Assembly: GCA_947259795.1 (NCBI GenBank)
Contig: CAMYNJ010000015.1
Span: 1-32,804, forward strand
DNA length: 32,804 nt
Direction: 5' to 3'
Source of the DNA: an uncultured Alphaproteobacteria bacterium
GTDB lineage: Bacteria; Pseudomonadota; Alphaproteobacteria; UBA8366; JADFVY01
Below are positions 31,697 through 32,804 of the stretch, piece by piece (the first letter of the stretch is position 1; each line of letters starts with the position of its first letter). The notes under the pieces are model-generated. The model was not told where the DNA came from and searched no databases. It saw nothing but the letters and a program-made list of their open reading frames with translations. The position numbers were made by a program, and so were the translations under genes.

Positions 31697-32407
31697 ATGG
31701 CCGAACCCGAAGCCGAACCCGACTCCGAAGCCCCGCCCGCCCCCGACTCCGGCCGCGCCCGGCGCATCCATCTTGCCGTGCTGGCGCTGCTGCAGACGGT
31801 CATGGCGGTCGAGCTGGCGCTGGTGCTGTGGCGCGGCGAGGGGCTGACCGCCGTGCTGGTGCTGGTGATCATGGCCGTCACCCTGGCCCCGGCGCTGCTC
31901 GGCGACCGCCTGCCGGTCGACATCCCGGCGGAATTCCAGTTGCTCGCCGTGGTCTTCGTGTTCGCCGCCCTGTTCCTCGGCGAGGTGCGCAGCTGGTACG
32001 AGCGGATCTGGTGGTGGGACATCGGCCTGCACACCAGCTCCGGCCTGCTGCTCGGGCTCGTCGGCTTCCTGCTGGTCTATGTGCTGAACGAGAACGCGCG
32101 CGCCGACGTGCATATGCGGCCGCGCTTCGTCGCGCTGTTCGCCTTCCTGTTCGCGGTCGCCACCGGCGCGGTATGGGAGATATTCGAGTTCGCGATGGAC
32201 CGGCTGTTCGGCGCCAACATGCAGAAGCCCATGTTCGGCGATCCCTCGGGCCTGACCGACACGATGTGGGACCTGATCGTCGACACCCTGGGCGCCTTCG
32301 CCATCAGCGCGCTCGGCTGGTGGTACATGCGGCGCGGCGAGCGCTCGTTCATCGAGGCCTGGATCCGGAAGTTCATCGCCCAGAACCCGCGTATGTTCAA
32401 CCGCTAG
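31697..32407 (+). CDS. Multi-TM membrane protein (DUF2238/YjdF-like)
   Basis: 236 residues. A hydrophilic, Glu/Pro-rich N-terminus (~22 residues) precedes about five to six TM helices. Conserved family-like elements are RIWWWDIGLHTSSGLLLG, GAVWEIFEFAMDRLFG and LTDTMWDLIVDTLGAF, with acidic residues inside membrane segments. This pattern matches DUF2238 proteins, whose function is unknown. The stop TAG is directly followed by the second GC-rich repeat. The start at 31697 has GGAAGGGA at a rather long distance, so an alternative downstream start is possible. Confidence 0.78.
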   Translation: MAEPEAEPDSEAPPAPDSGRARRIHLAVLALLQTVMAVELALVLWRGEGLTAVLVLVIMAVTLAPALLGDRLPVDIPAEFQLLAVVFVFAALFLGEVRSWYERIWWWDIGLHTSSGLLLGLVGFLLVYVLNENARADVHMRPRFVALFAFLFAVATGAVWEIFEFAMDRLFGANMQKPMFGDPSGLTDTMWDLIVDTLGAFAISALGWWYMRRGERSFIEAWIRKFIAQNPRMFNR

Positions 32408-32408
32408 C

Positions 32409-32534
32409 GCCAGCGCGCGCGAGCGCGCACCGAGCGCCGGCCCCGACCCGAAGGGGCGGCAAGCGCGACCGCGCGCCCGAGCCTATGCGAGGAGCCAATC
32501 GGACGGAGGCCCGCGCCCGGCGCGTGAGGGCGCA
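32409..32534 (+). repeat. Dispersed structured GC-rich repeat, copy 2
   Basis: Begins directly after the stop of the DUF2238-like gene. Hairpin GCGCGC/GCGCGC replaces GCACGC/GCGTGC of copy 1. Block GCACCGAGCGCCGG is at 32427-32440 and block GGACGGAGGCCCGCG plus CCCGGCGC at 32501-32523, then TGAGGGCGCA. The middle differs in sequence and length (12 nt longer) but again holds a hairpin (GCGCGACCGCGCGC). Confidence 0.72.
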
Positions 32535-32550
32535 TATGCAACCCCCCATA

Positions 32551-32579
32551 TTGCCTTCCGGACGTGAACATACTACTTT
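32551..32579 (+). promoter_or_regulatory. Possible promoter of the lipoprotein gene
   Basis: TTGCCT (32551-32556), 17 bp, TACTTT (32574-32579), in an AT-richer stretch after the repeat and 45 nt before the lipoprotein start. The match is moderate. Confidence 0.35.
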
Positions 32580-32624
32580 CGCGGATTATGGTTTTCCGAG
32601 TTTCAATGTTGGAGGGTGGTTGAG

Positions 32625-32804
32625 ATGGATGCTGTATTTCGTCATACCCGCGCGCCCGTGCTGCTGTTCGCGGTTCTGCTGACCGGGCTGACCGCCTGCA
32701 CGACCAGCGAGCGCGACCTGCAGACGCCGACCGGGCCGACGCCGGTCGTCGAGGGGCCGTTGCATGTCCTGCGTGTCGTCCGGCGCACGACGACGACCGG
32801 CAAC
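32625..32804 (+). CDS. Lipoprotein, N-terminal part (runs off window)
   Basis: 60 residues visible, open to the window edge. GGAGGGTGG at 32611-32619 precedes the ATG at 32625. The N-terminus MDAVFRHTRAPVLLFAVLL is a signal peptide and LTAC is a lipobox (Cys25), so the product is probably a lipid-anchored envelope protein. The mature start is rich in Thr and Pro (TTSERDLQTPTGPTPVVEG). The family cannot be told from this fragment. Confidence 0.75.
   Translation, partial: MDAVFRHTRAPVLLFAVLLTGLTACTTSERDLQTPTGPTPVVEGPLHVLRVVRRTTTTGN

Overview
The window is GC-rich bacterial chromosome with tightly packed genes. The gene set points to an alphaproteobacterium, probably Rhodospirillales-like. The clues are a TakP-type TRAP transporter with a Tat-signal binding protein, a short (~437 aa) glucose-6-phosphate isomerase, MutL with an intact endonuclease motif, a CspA/IF-1 pair, and GC-rich dispersed repeats. 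This placement is inference, because no rRNA, tRNA or phage gene is visible. No CRISPR array and no insertion sequence were found.

Layout. (1) 1-7275 is an envelope and ion block: the end of a multiheme cytochrome c/HEAT/TPR protein, an MscS-type channel, a YiaW-YiaV pair (DUF3302 plus HlyD-like membrane fusion protein), a two-TM potassium-type channel, and a cation/proton antiporter on the minus strand that is broken by a small deletion with frameshift. (2) 7366-12227 is a minus-strand TRAP operon dctP-dctQ-dctM; its DctM carries an unusual ~335-residue soluble coiled-coil tail. (3) 12463-14957 is a minus-strand NMT1/SsuABC-like ABC importer. Divergent from it is a plus-strand operon, 15122-16773, of an FAH-family enzyme, a 3-TM protein and a VOC protein. 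Together they look like uptake and breakdown of a small organic acid or aromatic derivative. (4) 16783-22727 is mixed housekeeping: a DUF2799 lipoprotein, a YdjM-like membrane hydrolase, a beta-CASP metallo-hydrolase, YaiI, an IF-1 paralogue, CspA and Pgi. (5) 22800-26371 is a two-gene minus-strand operon for a small secreted protein and a 1041-residue modular Ig-like/PKD/PxKF exoprotein. (6) 26625-32804 holds mutL, a secreted hypothetical protein, a cysteine-synthase-family enzyme, a LolA-like secreted protein, a DUF2238-like membrane protein and the start of a lipoprotein.

The most interesting non-coding signals are four. A strong terminator separates cspA from infA and leaves no obvious room for an infA promoter. 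A near-identical 16-bp palindrome resembling the NrdR box lies in front of both pgi and mutL, at the same distance from a TTGnGT element. Two copies of a GC-rich structured repeat directly follow the stop codons at 30733 and 32407. A large inverted repeat lies just after mutL. No complete new defence or mobile system could be demonstrated; the best candidates for undescribed biology are the CspA-IF-1 attenuation arrangement, the repeat family and the DctM tail.
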